Source: Phycisphaera sp. TMED24 (lineage in GTDB: Bacteria > Planctomycetota > Phycisphaerae > Phycisphaerales > SM1A02). From it: a stretch of DNA of 64,000 bases. The notes below the pieces were generated by a model, which was not told the DNA's origin, made no database searches, and worked only from the letters and a program-made list of their open reading frames with translations. Made by a program: the position numbers and the translations under genes. Below, in pieces: positions 38,960 through 49,048 of the stretch (position 1 is the first letter of the stretch; each line of letters starts with the position of its first letter). Location: the NCBI GenBank assembly GCA_002168105.2, contig NHCD02000019.1:56597-120596 (forward strand). The letters run 5' to 3'.

Positions 38960-39727
38960 CTATTGGTCGTACCACTGACCAGTGATGGTGTCGTAGAGCA
39001 CCGCCACACCAGCGGGACTCTGAAGATCGGGCTCGACTTGGACGCCAATGTCCAGATGGGTCATGCCCCGTTCGGTTTCCATCGGTCGGATTCGAATCCG
39101 GCCGCTCGCGTTGAGCAGACGATCCGCCATGTCCTCGGGAGGACGTGACATCTCTGCATCGGTCCCCAAATAGCGTTGGGCGTATCGCATCAAAGCGTCT
39201 GACATGCATTCCAAAGCGTCTTGCCGTTCACGGGCTTCGAGAATGATTGACGGCCCGCTTTGTTGAAGCACCCGCTGGACTCTCGGTTCAGCCGACAACA
39301 ATCCAAGATGACGCTGAAGAACGGTTCGAAAGAACAGCACATCCGAGACATCGACAGGGCCCGAGACGTCAACCAGAACCACTTGCTTGAGGTCGGCCAC
39401 GCGAACAAAATCAGCCATAGCGCGGGTGGGGATGATGGCCCCATCGGCAAGAGCTCGACCGGGGAGTCCCGTGACCGCGAGGATCCGCGCCGGCGACGCC
39501 TGATCGCTTTGCGAGCGAGGTAACACCAAAGTTTGTGGACCAGCAAGATTCATCCAGGCACGGGCCGCAGACAAATCATCCCAAGGGTCCAATTGAAAGA
39601 CCACATTGTCGTTCGTGGTCTTTAAAGATGCCGCGAGCGCGGAGAGCATGCCCGCGAGAGGACTTCCTTGTTGCCGAGGTGGGCTGGAGAATGACACAGA
39701 GCTGTTCAAAAAGTCTGCAGGACTCAT
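38960..39727 (-). CDS. Hypothetical protein
   Basis: 255 aa ORF starting MSPADFLNSSVSFSSPPRQQGSPLAGMLSALAASLKTTNDN; no recognised domain. Confidence 0.5.
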   Translation of the reverse strand: MSPADFLNSSVSFSSPPRQQGSPLAGMLSALAASLKTTNDNVVFQLDPWDDLSAARAWMNLAGPQTLVLPRSQSDQASPARILAVTGLPGRALADGAIIPTRAMADFVRVADLKQVVLVDVSGPVDVSDVLFFRTVLQRHLGLLSAEPRVQRVLQQSGPSIILEARERQDALECMSDALMRYAQRYLGTDAEMSRPPEDMADRLLNASGRIRIRPMETERGMTHLDIGVQVEPDLQSPAGVAVLYDTITGQWYDQ

Positions 39728-39867
39728 GCGGCACCTCCCGAGGGACTGTCACCACGGCCTCGACGGAGGCAAGGATGGGCGACAACGGCGGATGGGGCGA
39801 CGATTTTGGCAAGCATGGTGATGGTCATGGTGGGATTCCTATTTGGGGTTGAAGAAAAAGGGGGAAA

Positions 39868-39898
39868 TGAAAAAAGGCCCCGCGAGTTGCGGGGCCTT
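39868..39898 (-). terminator. Intrinsic terminator after small TM ORF
   Basis: Minus strand AAGGCCCCGC-AACTC-GCGGGGCCTT followed by a T-run (TTTTTT). Confidence 0.8.
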
Positions 39899-39928
39899 CA
39901 AGAGTCGTGCGATGAACTCGCGTGTGCT

Positions 39929-40063
39929 CTAGGAGACCCCTCGCTCAAGGACATGGAGCATGAGGGTGGAAATGCAGATGGAAACCAGAGTGGTGACCAC
40001 GCAAAGGGCGACCAGGGCGGAATACGCCTTCGGAGACCGGCGAGCATCGTGGGAATTGTTCAT
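39929..40063 (-). CDS. Small single-TM protein (44 aa)
   Basis: MNNSHDARRSPKAYSALVALCVVTTLVSICISTLMLHVLERGVS*, followed closely by the terminator at 39868-39898. Confidence 0.45.
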   Translation of the reverse strand: MNNSHDARRSPKAYSALVALCVVTTLVSICISTLMLHVLERGVS

Positions 40064-40203
40064 TGGGAGGGCGACCGCTTTGCTACGCGCACGGACAGGC
40101 AAGCCCTTTTGGGCGGCTTGGTGGACGTGTTCGGAAGAAAAGTTTCGCATTCCAGATCGACCTTACGCCCCAAACCTGAATTTGGTCGCACAATGTTCAA
40201 TGA

Positions 40204-41550
40204 ATGACAAGAAAAAATGCCAATGCTGAAGACTTCGTCGCTCTTGGGGTGGAAACCGTTCTGGTGAACAACCTCGGCGCGGCCGGCGCTACCGAGCCCA
40301 GACCCATTCAAGCCGCCGCGATTCCGCCAGCACTTGACGGAAAAGATGTCATCGGTATTGCGCAAACTGGTCGGGGCAAGACGTTCGCTTACTTGGTGCC
40401 CATGATTCAACGCATCGTGGAAGAAGCACAGATTCCGAAAGGCCGGCTTCACGGACGAAAGCCCAAGAACCCCTTGGCCAAAGGGGCCGCTCGGTTGAGA
40501 GGTCTGGTGCTGGTGCCGACACGTGAGTTGGCCTTTCAGGTGGCCCAAGAAGCAGAGTTGCTCACCAAGCGTCTGAGGTTTACGGTCGCCGTTGCGGTGG
40601 GGAAATCACCGATCGGGCCCCAGACCAAAGCCATCTCTGATGGTGCCGAACTCTTGGTGGCCACGCCAGGTCGCGTCCTGGAGTTGGGTGGAAAAGGCAT
40701 TTTTGATTGGTGCAATCTTTCGGTCGCCGCCATCGACGAAGCAGATCGAATGATGGACATGGGCTTTTTGCCGCAAATCGAATCGCTGTTGTCCGAACTT
40801 CCCGCGGGCCGGCAGCACCTCTTTTTCAGTGCCACCATGCCCAAGCAGGTCGAGCGTTTGTCGGCACGATTTTTGGCGGACCCGGTCCGGCTCGAAGTGG
40901 ATCCAGAAGGCTCGACGGCGGCGAACCTGAAACATCGCCCCATCTTCGTTCCTGGATTACGCAAGATTCCACTGTTGCTGGAGAAGATTCTTCCCAACCG
41001 AAAAGGAGTGTTGGTGTTTTGCCGCACCCGCCGCCGGGTGGATTTTGTCGCCAAAGCCCTTCGAGAAGCTGGGATCGCATGCGATTCCATCCATGGCGAC
41101 CGCTCGCAATCGGCCCGGAGACAGGCGTTGTCTGATTTCACCGAAGGTCATGTGGAGGTGTTGATCTCGACCGATGTGGCGGCTCGAGGCTTGCACATTG
41201 AACGGGTCAAAACCGTGGTGCATTACGACATTCCTTTGGAACCAGATGGGTACGTGCATCGTTCTGGTCGCGCTGGACACGGTGGAGGACGAGGCACCGC
41301 GGTGGCCTTGGTGATGCCGACCGAACGCAACTTGTGGCAAAAGCTGGCCAAGGCGTGTGACATCAATGAGCCGCTTGAAGCGGTTGATGGCTACGAGCCT
41401 CACGTCAAGAAGCCTTCGGGCACCCGGCCACCAAAATCCCATCGGGTCCGTCACGAGACCGTGCGCCGAAAAGGGCGTTCGCGGGCCTCGAAGCCGATCG
41501 CCAAAGGTGAAAAGCCAGGTTCGGGCGTCAAACGCCGGCCGAGTTCCTAG
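40204..41550 (+). CDS. DEAD-box RNA helicase
   Basis: AQTGRGKTFAYLVPMIQ, VLVPTRELAFQVA, AAIDEADRMMDMGF, FFSATMPKQ, LISTDVAARGLHIERV, HRSGRAGHGG; basic C-terminal tail. Confidence 0.96.
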   Translation: MTRKNANAEDFVALGVETVLVNNLGAAGATEPRPIQAAAIPPALDGKDVIGIAQTGRGKTFAYLVPMIQRIVEEAQIPKGRLHGRKPKNPLAKGAARLRGLVLVPTRELAFQVAQEAELLTKRLRFTVAVAVGKSPIGPQTKAISDGAELLVATPGRVLELGGKGIFDWCNLSVAAIDEADRMMDMGFLPQIESLLSELPAGRQHLFFSATMPKQVERLSARFLADPVRLEVDPEGSTAANLKHRPIFVPGLRKIPLLLEKILPNRKGVLVFCRTRRRVDFVAKALREAGIACDSIHGDRSQSARRQALSDFTEGHVEVLISTDVAARGLHIERVKTVVHYDIPLEPDGYVHRSGRAGHGGGRGTAVALVMPTERNLWQKLAKACDINEPLEAVDGYEPHVKKPSGTRPPKSHRVRHETVRRKGRSRASKPIAKGEKPGSGVKRRPSS

Positions 41551-42251
41551 AGCTCCACCTGAACCATGACTTTGACGTTCCAAGCGCTGCGGACCAGTCG
41601 AGCGGTGTCGTATTCCTGATCGGCATTGATGCGAAGCGACAAGCCTTGATCTGGGTCGAGCATGTAGTTCCAGTCGATGTTGGTGAACGTTCGGTAATCC
41701 TCGAGTCCATCCAGATCGGGATACAGGAACAATGAGCCTTTGAGAGTCTGGCGTTCGGACGGTTCCATGGAGCCCCGGAAACCGATATTGCCTTCAGGCA
41801 CAAATTCGTCCGCGGTTGGATCCGTCAGTCCGCTGTCCAGTCGGAATCCGCCCCCGAATACCGCGTCCAGGTTCCATTTCTTTTCGCCTTGGTTCTCGTA
41901 GATCTGATACGTCCCGCCCAAGGATTCGGTGAGCCGGGTGTCAAAGTTTTGGAATTCATCGATTCGATATCGCGTGTCACTGAACAGGCCCCATCGCTCT
42001 TCGCCGCATTTCCAGTCCCCCCGGAAACGGGCTTCCACGTCGTTTCGGATCCGTTCGCCTTCGCTTTCGCCGTATTGAATACGAAGCAAAGTCTCGTAGG
42101 TGTGCTCTTCAGTTTTCTGGTCACCTTCGATATCCACTCGGAAATTGGTGACAGTTTGGGCATCTCCAGAGGCGTCGAAGCCCAAAGACAGTTTGAAGTT
42201 CCAGTCGTCATCGGCGGCCAAGAGGGCCAAGGTCGCGAGGGTCGTGATCAT
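41547..42251 (-). CDS. DUF481-like outer-membrane beta-barrel protein
   Basis: 234 aa; alternating beta pattern DDDWNFKLSLGFDASGDAQTVTNFRVDIEGDQKTEEHTYETLLRIQYGESEGERIRNDVEARFRGDW. Confidence 0.75.
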   Translation of the reverse strand: MITTLATLALLAADDDWNFKLSLGFDASGDAQTVTNFRVDIEGDQKTEEHTYETLLRIQYGESEGERIRNDVEARFRGDWKCGEERWGLFSDTRYRIDEFQNFDTRLTESLGGTYQIYENQGEKKWNLDAVFGGGFRLDSGLTDPTADEFVPEGNIGFRGSMEPSERQTLKGSLFLYPDLDGLEDYRTFTNIDWNYMLDPDQGLSLRINADQEYDTARLVRSAWNVKVMVQVEL

Positions 42252-42263
42252 TCGTGGTCGTAC

Positions 42264-43037
42264 TCAGTGTGGGTTGGGAGGTTGGCGGAAGGAGGAAACA
42301 CGATGCTGGGTGGCGTCGCGGGACATCAAAGTGGCCGATACGTCGGCCGCATGATCGAGGATCACATCCTGATCGGAACCCTCGAAATGGTTCAAATACC
42401 GTTTGGTTGTTCGCAGCGCAGTGGGATCCGCGCCAAGGAGTTGATCGGCCAAACGGTCGGTGGATTCTGAAAGTTCTTCCTCGGGCACCAGATCGGTCAG
42501 CAATCCCAAGCGGGCCGCTTCTGTGCCCGTGGTGGTGCCTCCCCGGAGCATGAAGGCCCGAGCAGGTGAGGGTCCAATTTTCTGCACCAGCCATGGCGTC
42601 ATGAGCGCTGGTGAGAGCCCCAGTTCGATGGGGGGATAGCCCACTTTCGTATTTGGGGTGCCAATGGCAAAGTCGCAAGCACACAAAAGGCCAAATCCAC
42701 CGCCAATAGCAGCGCCCTGAACTGGCGCAACTGTGATAGCCGGCACACGCCGAACCGCTCGCATCAGTTGGGAAAGCAAACGGAGCAGGCGAAAGCAGGT
42801 TTCCGAACTTTCAAGCACTTCGTCGAGGTCGATCCCCGCACAGAAATGTGGGCCTTCCCCTCGAATCACCAAAACACTGCGGTCACTGCCCAAACCTTGA
42901 ATCAAGCGAATGGCTTCTTCGAGCAAGCCAATTGATGTGGCGTTGCGTCGTTCGGGGTGGGCCAAGACCAAGTCCGCGCGACCATCTTTGGGGTGTTCCA
43001 ATCGGGCAAGAGGCATGCTTCCTCTCATCGGCCGCAT
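42264..43037 (-). CDS. Enoyl-CoA hydratase/isomerase family protein
   Basis: VLVIRGEGPHFCAGIDLDEVLES, ITVAPVQGAAIGGGFGLLCACDFAIGTPNTKVGYPPIELGLSPA. Confidence 0.92.
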   Translation of the reverse strand: MRPMRGSMPLARLEHPKDGRADLVLAHPERRNATSIGLLEEAIRLIQGLGSDRSVLVIRGEGPHFCAGIDLDEVLESSETCFRLLRLLSQLMRAVRRVPAITVAPVQGAAIGGGFGLLCACDFAIGTPNTKVGYPPIELGLSPALMTPWLVQKIGPSPARAFMLRGGTTTGTEAARLGLLTDLVPEEELSESTDRLADQLLGADPTALRTTKRYLNHFEGSDQDVILDHAADVSATLMSRDATQHRVSSFRQPPNPH

Positions 43038-43047
43038 GGGCGGAAAA

Positions 43048-43839
43048 TCACGAACCAGAAAGCAGGGTCCGCAGTGCGGCCCCAGGGTCAGGTTGCCGCA
43101 TCAGGTGCTCACCAATCAGGCCATTCCGGATTCCTGCTCGTTGCATGCGGGCGAGGTCGGCCGGTTCTCGCAAACCAGACTCGGCGACCACTTTGCTTGG
43201 GTCAGGAAGTTGGGGCAACAGGGCCTCAATGTGTCCGAGGTCGGTCGTCATGGTGCGGAGGTTGCGGTTGTTGATGCCCAGGCGGACATGGCTTGGGTGT
43301 TGTTCTGCCCAGGCCTGAGCCCGAGGCAACTCTTCACCGTCGTGGATTTCCAACAACACATCGAGCCCCAGAGCCAATGCTTCACCCGCAAGGTCGTCCA
43401 AAGCTTGACCGGGGAGGCACTCGGCGATCAATAAGACCGCATCGGCCCCGGCCCCACGCGCTTCGAGCAATTGTCGGCGGTCCACCACGAAATCCTTCCG
43501 GAGCACGGGGATCTCAACCGAGGCCTTCACGGCCTTCAAATCCTCGAGTGTGCCACCAAAATAGGTTTGGTTGGTCAGGCAGGAAATGGCCGCGGCCCCG
43601 GCAGTCTCGTAGGCCGAGACCACCTCTTGAGGGGTAGAGCCCGGGCGAATTTCCCCTCCAGAAGGGGATTTTCGTTTGAACTCCGCGATGACGCGGAAGT
43701 GGCCTGGGGCATCCAGAGCTTGGATCAACGATCGGGGGGGTGGGAGATCCCCAGCGGCTCCGGCCGCGAGTGCATCGCGGTCGAGGGCCGATTCCAATGT
43801 AACGCGGGTCTCTGAGACGATTTCATCCAAGATGGTCAT
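43048..43839 (-). CDS. trpC: Indole-3-glycerol-phosphate synthase
   Basis: VIAEFKRKSPSGGEIRPGSTPQEVVSAYETAGAAAISCLTNQTYFGGTLEDL, VLRKDFVVDRRQLLEARGAGADAVLLI, LGINNRNLRTM, VVAESGL. Confidence 0.96.
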   Translation of the reverse strand: MTILDEIVSETRVTLESALDRDALAAGAAGDLPPPRSLIQALDAPGHFRVIAEFKRKSPSGGEIRPGSTPQEVVSAYETAGAAAISCLTNQTYFGGTLEDLKAVKASVEIPVLRKDFVVDRRQLLEARGAGADAVLLIAECLPGQALDDLAGEALALGLDVLLEIHDGEELPRAQAWAEQHPSHVRLGINNRNLRTMTTDLGHIEALLPQLPDPSKVVAESGLREPADLARMQRAGIRNGLIGEHLMRQPDPGAALRTLLSGS

Positions 43840-44641
43840 GACAGTGTTCGATGGCATCCTGATTGGGGCGGCGGCGGTCGTGGTCCTGCACGGCCGCTCG
43901 GCTAGATGGTACGCCCTGCCCGACAGCGCGAGCACCACCAATCGATACCCGGCGGAAGGATTCTTCGTGTTTGCCGGCTTGATGCTTCTGGGACTCCTGG
44001 GCCAAGGTGTGGTGGCTCCGATTCAGTCTGCGTACCCGGTCACCGAATTGGAAGTGCACACCTTGGGCCTGATGCTCGGTTTGCCATTGCAGTTGGTGCT
44101 GCTGGCGACCGTGACCCGATTTTTCCCCACCCTGCCTGTACCCCATCGAATCTCGGGCAAAGCGGCCATCTGGCTGGGGGTTCGTCGGTTCCTCCCCGTG
44201 TGGTTGATGGTGGTGGGTGTGGCCACGGCTTCATCGCTGATTCGTCAGATTGTTGCCGGTGAACCGTCCGATCCCGTTGGCCATGCTTCTTTGGCGATGT
44301 TGATCGAGAGTTCGGGTTGGGTGGTGCCGACTTTTGTGCTGATGGTCACGCTGGTGGTGCCATGGCTGGAAGAGGTCGCGTTTCGCGGTTTTCTGCAGCC
44401 GGCCCTGTCCCGTCTGCTGGGGTCCGCTCGATGGGGCGTGGTCCTGACCGCGGGTCTTTTTGCGGCCGCGCATCTTGGGGCAGTGCAATGGGATGGTTTG
44501 CCAGGGCTCTTCGTGTTGGGTCTTGGTTTGGGGATCTTGCGGGACCAGGCCGGTCGAATTGAGAGTGCGGTGGTGGTTCACGTGCTTTTCAATCTTCTCA
44601 ACATTGTCTTGACGTGGATCTCGACCTCGGCTTCCGTATGA
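43838..44641 (+). CDS. CPBP-family intramembrane metalloprotease
   Basis: Multi-TM; VPWLEEVAFRGFLQPAL (EExxxR), AAHLGAVQW, VVHVLFNLLN. Confidence 0.87.
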   Translation: MTVFDGILIGAAAVVVLHGRSARWYALPDSASTTNRYPAEGFFVFAGLMLLGLLGQGVVAPIQSAYPVTELEVHTLGLMLGLPLQLVLLATVTRFFPTLPVPHRISGKAAIWLGVRRFLPVWLMVVGVATASSLIRQIVAGEPSDPVGHASLAMLIESSGWVVPTFVLMVTLVVPWLEEVAFRGFLQPALSRLLGSARWGVVLTAGLFAAAHLGAVQWDGLPGLFVLGLGLGILRDQAGRIESAVVVHVLFNLLNIVLTWISTSASV

Positions 44642-44675
44642 TGACCCTTTCCCCCTTTTTGAAGGATGATTCGTC

Positions 44676-45734
44676 ATGACGCAACGTCGAATGCTTACCG
44701 GTGATACTCCGACGGGACAACTCCACCTTGGCCACTGGGTCGGTTCGGTTCGTCGACGCGTTGAATTGCAAAGCCAAGCCGAATGCTTCGTATTGATTGC
44801 CAATATGCACGCGTTCACCACCCGAAGTGAAAAGCCTGATGAGATCCGCCGGGACACGTTGCAGATTGTGCGTGACTATTTGGCCATGGGACTCGATCCC
44901 GAGAAGACGGCGATCTTCCTGCAGACGGAAGTTCCGGCGATTTCTGAACTCACCTATTTGTTTGCCATGTTGTTGCCGTACAACCGTGTCATGCGCAATC
45001 CGACCTTGAAGGATGAAATCAAGGTCAAGAATCTGGGCGACAACTACTCCTTTGGCTTCCCGCTCTACGCCGTGGGGCAAACCGCGGACATCCTGGCATT
45101 TCGCGCCCACGCCGTGCCGGTGGGTGAAGATCAAATTCCCCACATCGAGTTGACTCGCGAAGTGGCGCGGCGATTCAACCAGCTCTACTGCGGGGTGGAC
45201 CCCAAGACCGAAGATGCGGATCATGCCGCCGCGGGGGGCGTTTTCCCCATCCCGGAAGCGGATGTGGGCAAGGTGGCGCGCCTTCCGGGCACCGATGGTG
45301 TCAACAAGATGAGCAAGAGTTTGGGCAACGCGATCTTCCTCACCGACGAGCTCAAGCAGATCAAAAAGAAGCTCGGCAAGCTGTACACCGGTCGACAGTC
45401 CCCGGATGAGCCAGGTGACATCGAAAATGCCCTGTTCCAGTACGTTCGCACCTTCATCAGTGACGCCGATCGCGTGGCCGAATTGGAACGGCGGTACGCC
45501 GCGGGCGATGACATTGGCGATGGCCACATCAAAATCGAGGTCGCCCAAGCCATTGATGCCCTGATCGCCCCCATGCGAGAACGCCGGGCCGCCTGGGACG
45601 ACCGGGACGATGATCTCATCGATATTTTGCGTGAGGGCAGCCGCCGGGCCAATGCCCTGGCGGAAGAAACCCTCGCCATGGCCAAAGAAGCCGCAGGATT
45701 GGGCTTCTGGAAGCGATCCCTCTCTTTGGACTGA
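44676..45734 (+). CDS. trpS: Tryptophanyl-tRNA synthetase
   Basis: LTGDTPTGQLHLGHWVGSV (HIGH-like), NKMSKSLGNAIFL (KMSKS), PVGEDQIPHIELTREVARRFN. Confidence 0.96.
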   Translation: MTQRRMLTGDTPTGQLHLGHWVGSVRRRVELQSQAECFVLIANMHAFTTRSEKPDEIRRDTLQIVRDYLAMGLDPEKTAIFLQTEVPAISELTYLFAMLLPYNRVMRNPTLKDEIKVKNLGDNYSFGFPLYAVGQTADILAFRAHAVPVGEDQIPHIELTREVARRFNQLYCGVDPKTEDADHAAAGGVFPIPEADVGKVARLPGTDGVNKMSKSLGNAIFLTDELKQIKKKLGKLYTGRQSPDEPGDIENALFQYVRTFISDADRVAELERRYAAGDDIGDGHIKIEVAQAIDALIAPMRERRAAWDDRDDDLIDILREGSRRANALAEETLAMAKEAAGLGFWKRSLSLD

Positions 45735-45770
45735 GGTACAGGAGGGGCCCCGAAGAGCCGATACCACTGC

Positions 45771-47375
45771 ATGCGTCCTCTTGGTCAAGAACTCGATTCG
45801 GCCAAGGCTTCCGAAAATCGGGAAGCCATGGAAGCCGCGTGCGCGGAACTGGCCGCCCGCCGGTCGGCCGTTTTAGAGGGCGGCGGGTCGAAGGCCCGGG
45901 ACAAACACACCGCCCGCGGCAAGCTGTTTGTCCGAGACCGCATTCAGCAGTTGATTGATCCCGGGAGCATGTTCCTGGAAGTGGCGCCTTTCGCCGCCGA
46001 CGGGGTGTACGACTCCCCGGTACCGAGTGCTGGCATGGTGTGTGGCGTCGGCGACATCGCACGGCGTCCCTGCATGATCGTGGCCAACGATGCCACGGTG
46101 AAAGGCGGCACGTATTTCCCGCTGACCGTCAAGAAGCATTTGCGCGCGCAAGAGATTGCGGCCGAAAATGGTTTGCCTTGTGTGTACTTGGTCGACTCGG
46201 GCGGCGCGTTTTTGCCCTTGCAGTCCGAAGTGTTCCCAGATCGGGATCATTTTGGCCGCATCTTCTACAACCAAGCACAGTTGTCGGCCCAAGGCATTCC
46301 CCAAATCGCAGCCGTCATGGGTTCGTGCACGGCCGGAGGTGCGTATGTGCCATCGATGTGCGACGAGTCCATCATCGTTCGTGGGACGGGCACGATTTAC
46401 TTGGCCGGCCCACCTTTGGTCAAAGCAGCCATCGGCGAAGATGTTGATGATCAAACGCTCGGCGGGGCCGAGACCCACGGCAAGCACAGCGGGGTGGTGG
46501 ATCACATTGCCGAGAACGACGAAGAGTGCCTCCAACTGGTCCGATCCATCGTGGCCAATCTGGGGGTGCCACATCTGCAACCCATTCCTCGAGCCCTCCC
46601 CGAAGCGCCCAAGTTTTCATCGGAGGATTTGCTGGGTCTGATTCCCGCGGACGCTCGCGTGCAATCGGATGTTCGCGAAGTCATTGCTCGTTTGGTTGAC
46701 GCCAGTGAATTCCACGAGTTCAAACGAGAGTACGGCACTTCTTTGGTCACCGGATTTGCCCGAATCGATGGCTGGAGCGTCGGGATTGTCGCCAACAACG
46801 GCGTCCTCTTTTCGGAGTCGTCTCTCAAAGGTGCTCACTTCGTCGAGTTGTGTTCGCAGCGTGGCATTCCTTTGGTGTTCTTGCAGAACATCACGGGCTT
46901 CATGGTGGGTTCCAAGGTCGAAGCTGGGGGTATTGCCAAAGACGGCGCGAAGTTGGTGGCGGCCGTGTCCAATGCCAACGTTCCGAAATTCACCGTCGTC
47001 ATCGGGGGATCCTTCGGTGCCGGCAACTACGGCATGTGCGGACGGGCGTTTGGTCCTCGCATGATGTGGATGTGGCCCAACGCTCGTATTTCAGTGATGG
47101 GTGGTCCTCAAGCGGCCGGGGTCTTGCGCACCGTCAAGGACGCGCAGCGGGAAGCGGCCGGTGAGCCGCGATTGTCCGAAGAAGAAGCGCGTGAGATCAC
47201 CGATCCAGTGTTGCAAAAGTACGAAACCGAAGGCAGCGCTTGGTTTGCCTCCGCGAGGCTGTGGGATGACGGGGTGATTGACCCCAGAGAAACCCGTGCG
47301 GTGCTTGCCCGGGCGATCGAAGTATCTCGTTATCAACCATGGCCAGACCGATCCCATTCGGTGTTCCGGATGTGA
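45771..47375 (+). CDS. mccB: Methylcrotonoyl-CoA carboxylase carboxyltransferase (beta) subunit
   Basis: 534 aa; [89 protein letters not shown]. Confidence 0.9.
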   Translation: MRPLGQELDSAKASENREAMEAACAELAARRSAVLEGGGSKARDKHTARGKLFVRDRIQQLIDPGSMFLEVAPFAADGVYDSPVPSAGMVCGVGDIARRPCMIVANDATVKGGTYFPLTVKKHLRAQEIAAENGLPCVYLVDSGGAFLPLQSEVFPDRDHFGRIFYNQAQLSAQGIPQIAAVMGSCTAGGAYVPSMCDESIIVRGTGTIYLAGPPLVKAAIGEDVDDQTLGGAETHGKHSGVVDHIAENDEECLQLVRSIVANLGVPHLQPIPRALPEAPKFSSEDLLGLIPADARVQSDVREVIARLVDASEFHEFKREYGTSLVTGFARIDGWSVGIVANNGVLFSESSLKGAHFVELCSQRGIPLVFLQNITGFMVGSKVEAGGIAKDGAKLVAAVSNANVPKFTVVIGGSFGAGNYGMCGRAFGPRMMWMWPNARISVMGGPQAAGVLRTVKDAQREAAGEPRLSEEEAREITDPVLQKYETEGSAWFASARLWDDGVIDPRETRAVLARAIEVSRYQPWPDRSHSVFRM

Positions 47376-47379
47376 ACGA

Positions 47380-48159
47380 ATGACCAAGTTGACGATCAAA
47401 GACGAAGGTGATGTGCGACGGATCCGTTTGAGCAATCCCGAACGTCACAACGCGTTTGATGATGGATTGGTTTCCGATTTGCACGACGCTTTCCAAGACG
47501 TTGGCGAAGCTGACGCCATCCGGGTGGTGGTGTTGGCTTCCGAAGGTCCTTCGTTCAGTGCGGGCGCGGATTTGGCGTGGATGCGACGGATGGCCGACGC
47601 CGGTCGTGATGAAAATATTGCCGACGCCCAAGCATTGTCCGCCATGTTGTCGGCGGTGCGCGATTGTCCCAAGCCGGTAATTGCTCGCGTGCAGGGGGCT
47701 GCCTACGGAGGCGGCGTTGGGCTGGTGGCCGCGTGTGATTTGGCGTACGCCTTGCCTTCGGCCCGCTTCGCCCTCACGGAAGTTCGTTTGGGTCTTCTTC
47801 CTGCGGTGATCGCGCCCTTCCTCTTGGGCAAGATGGGTCCTGGGTCCGTTCGTGCCTTGGGCATCACGGGTGCCAGCATCGACGCCGCTCGAGCTTCGGA
47901 TTTGGGGCTGGTGCATTCGGTGGTTGATGAAGATGGCTTGGATTTGGCCATCAACGCCACGATTGATCGCATCCGCCGTGCAGCTCCGGGCGCGATCGCG
48001 GCTTGGAAAGCCTTGCTGCAGCAGCTTCCCGGTCACGACGATCCAGCCACGTTGACTGCGGAAGCGATTGCGGACCGTCGAGCCAGTGCCGAAGGCGTGG
48101 CGGGGATGCAAGCATTCTTTGAACGAACACCGCCACCGTGGAGCCCTCCTCGTGACTGA
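47380..48159 (+). CDS. liuC: Enoyl-CoA hydratase family (probable methylglutaconyl-CoA hydratase)
   Basis: MTKLTIKDEGDVRRIRLSNPERHNAFDDGLVSDLHDAF, FSAGADLAWMRRM, VQGAAYGGGVGLVAACDLAYA; between mccB and HMG-CoA lyase. Confidence 0.83.
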   Translation: MTKLTIKDEGDVRRIRLSNPERHNAFDDGLVSDLHDAFQDVGEADAIRVVVLASEGPSFSAGADLAWMRRMADAGRDENIADAQALSAMLSAVRDCPKPVIARVQGAAYGGGVGLVAACDLAYALPSARFALTEVRLGLLPAVIAPFLLGKMGPGSVRALGITGASIDAARASDLGLVHSVVDEDGLDLAINATIDRIRRAAPGAIAAWKALLQQLPGHDDPATLTAEAIADRRASAEGVAGMQAFFERTPPPWSPPRD

Positions 48160-49048
48160 ACCGGTGACGGTGGTTGAAGTGGGCCCCCGCGACGGTCTTC
48201 AGAACGAATGTGCGGTGTTGTCGACCGAAGTCAAACTCGCGTTCGTTCGAGCACTGGCATCGGCGGGGCTTTCTCGCATTGAGGTCGCGGCGTTTGTTCG
48301 GCCCGATCGCGTTCCGGCGATGGCCGACGCTGCCGAAGTGGCCGCGGTCGCCAAAGATGTCGTGACCCATGCCTCCGCTTTGGTGCCCAACCGACGGGGC
48401 CTCGATGGTGCCCTCGCGGCAGGGTTGTCCTCGGTCGCGGTTTTTGCGTCGGTCACCGAAGGCTTTGCCCAAGCCAATTTGGGGCAGTCCGTCGATGGAT
48501 CACTGGCCACGTTTGCTGAAGTCGTCACCCAAGCCAAGCAAGCCAACCTCCATGTTCGGGGATACGTCTCTTGTGCTTTTGATTGTCCGTACGACGGCTC
48601 GGTTGACCCTGGCCAGGTGAGCGGATTGGTGGAGCGTTTGCTTGAAATGGGTTGCGACGAGATCGCCATCTCCGACACGATTGGTTCGGCGGTGCCGGCC
48701 AAAGTCAACGCTGTCCTTTCGGCGTGCGCAAGCAGTTTGCCGATCTCCGCAACCGCTTTGCATCTCCATGACACCCGTGGTGCGGCTCTGTCGTGTGTTG
48801 AAGCCGGCTTGGCGGCAGGGGTTCGAACATTCGATGCGTCGGCAGGGGGATTCGGCGGGTGTCCGTTCGCACCAGGGGCCGGGGGGAATTTGGCGACGGA
48901 AGATCTGGTGGACTTCTTGGTGAACAAAGGCTTCGACCCTGGCGTCGATTTGGCCAAGTTGGCCCGGGCGACCGATGTGGTGGCCACGGCGCTCGAACGT
49001 GATCCGCCCTCGAAGGTATGGAAGCGTTTGCGGGGCACCTCGTGCTGA
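48152..49048 (+). CDS. mvaB: Hydroxymethylglutaryl-CoA lyase
   Basis: GTG start; VTVVEVGPRDGLQNE, GYVSCAFDCPYDG, ISDTIGSAVPAKV, LHLHDTRGAAL, FDASAGGFGGCPFAPGAGGNLATEDLVDFL. Confidence 0.93.
   Translation: MTEPVTVVEVGPRDGLQNECAVLSTEVKLAFVRALASAGLSRIEVAAFVRPDRVPAMADAAEVAAVAKDVVTHASALVPNRRGLDGALAAGLSSVAVFASVTEGFAQANLGQSVDGSLATFAEVVTQAKQANLHVRGYVSCAFDCPYDGSVDPGQVSGLVERLLEMGCDEIAISDTIGSAVPAKVNAVLSACASSLPISATALHLHDTRGAALSCVEAGLAAGVRTFDASAGGFGGCPFAPGAGGNLATEDLVDFLVNKGFDPGVDLAKLARATDVVATALERDPPSKVWKRLRGTSC

Noticed and set aside
44598-45788. 396-aa minus-strand ORF
   Set aside because: Antisense to trpS, which has intact HIGH and KMSKS motifs; shadow ORF.
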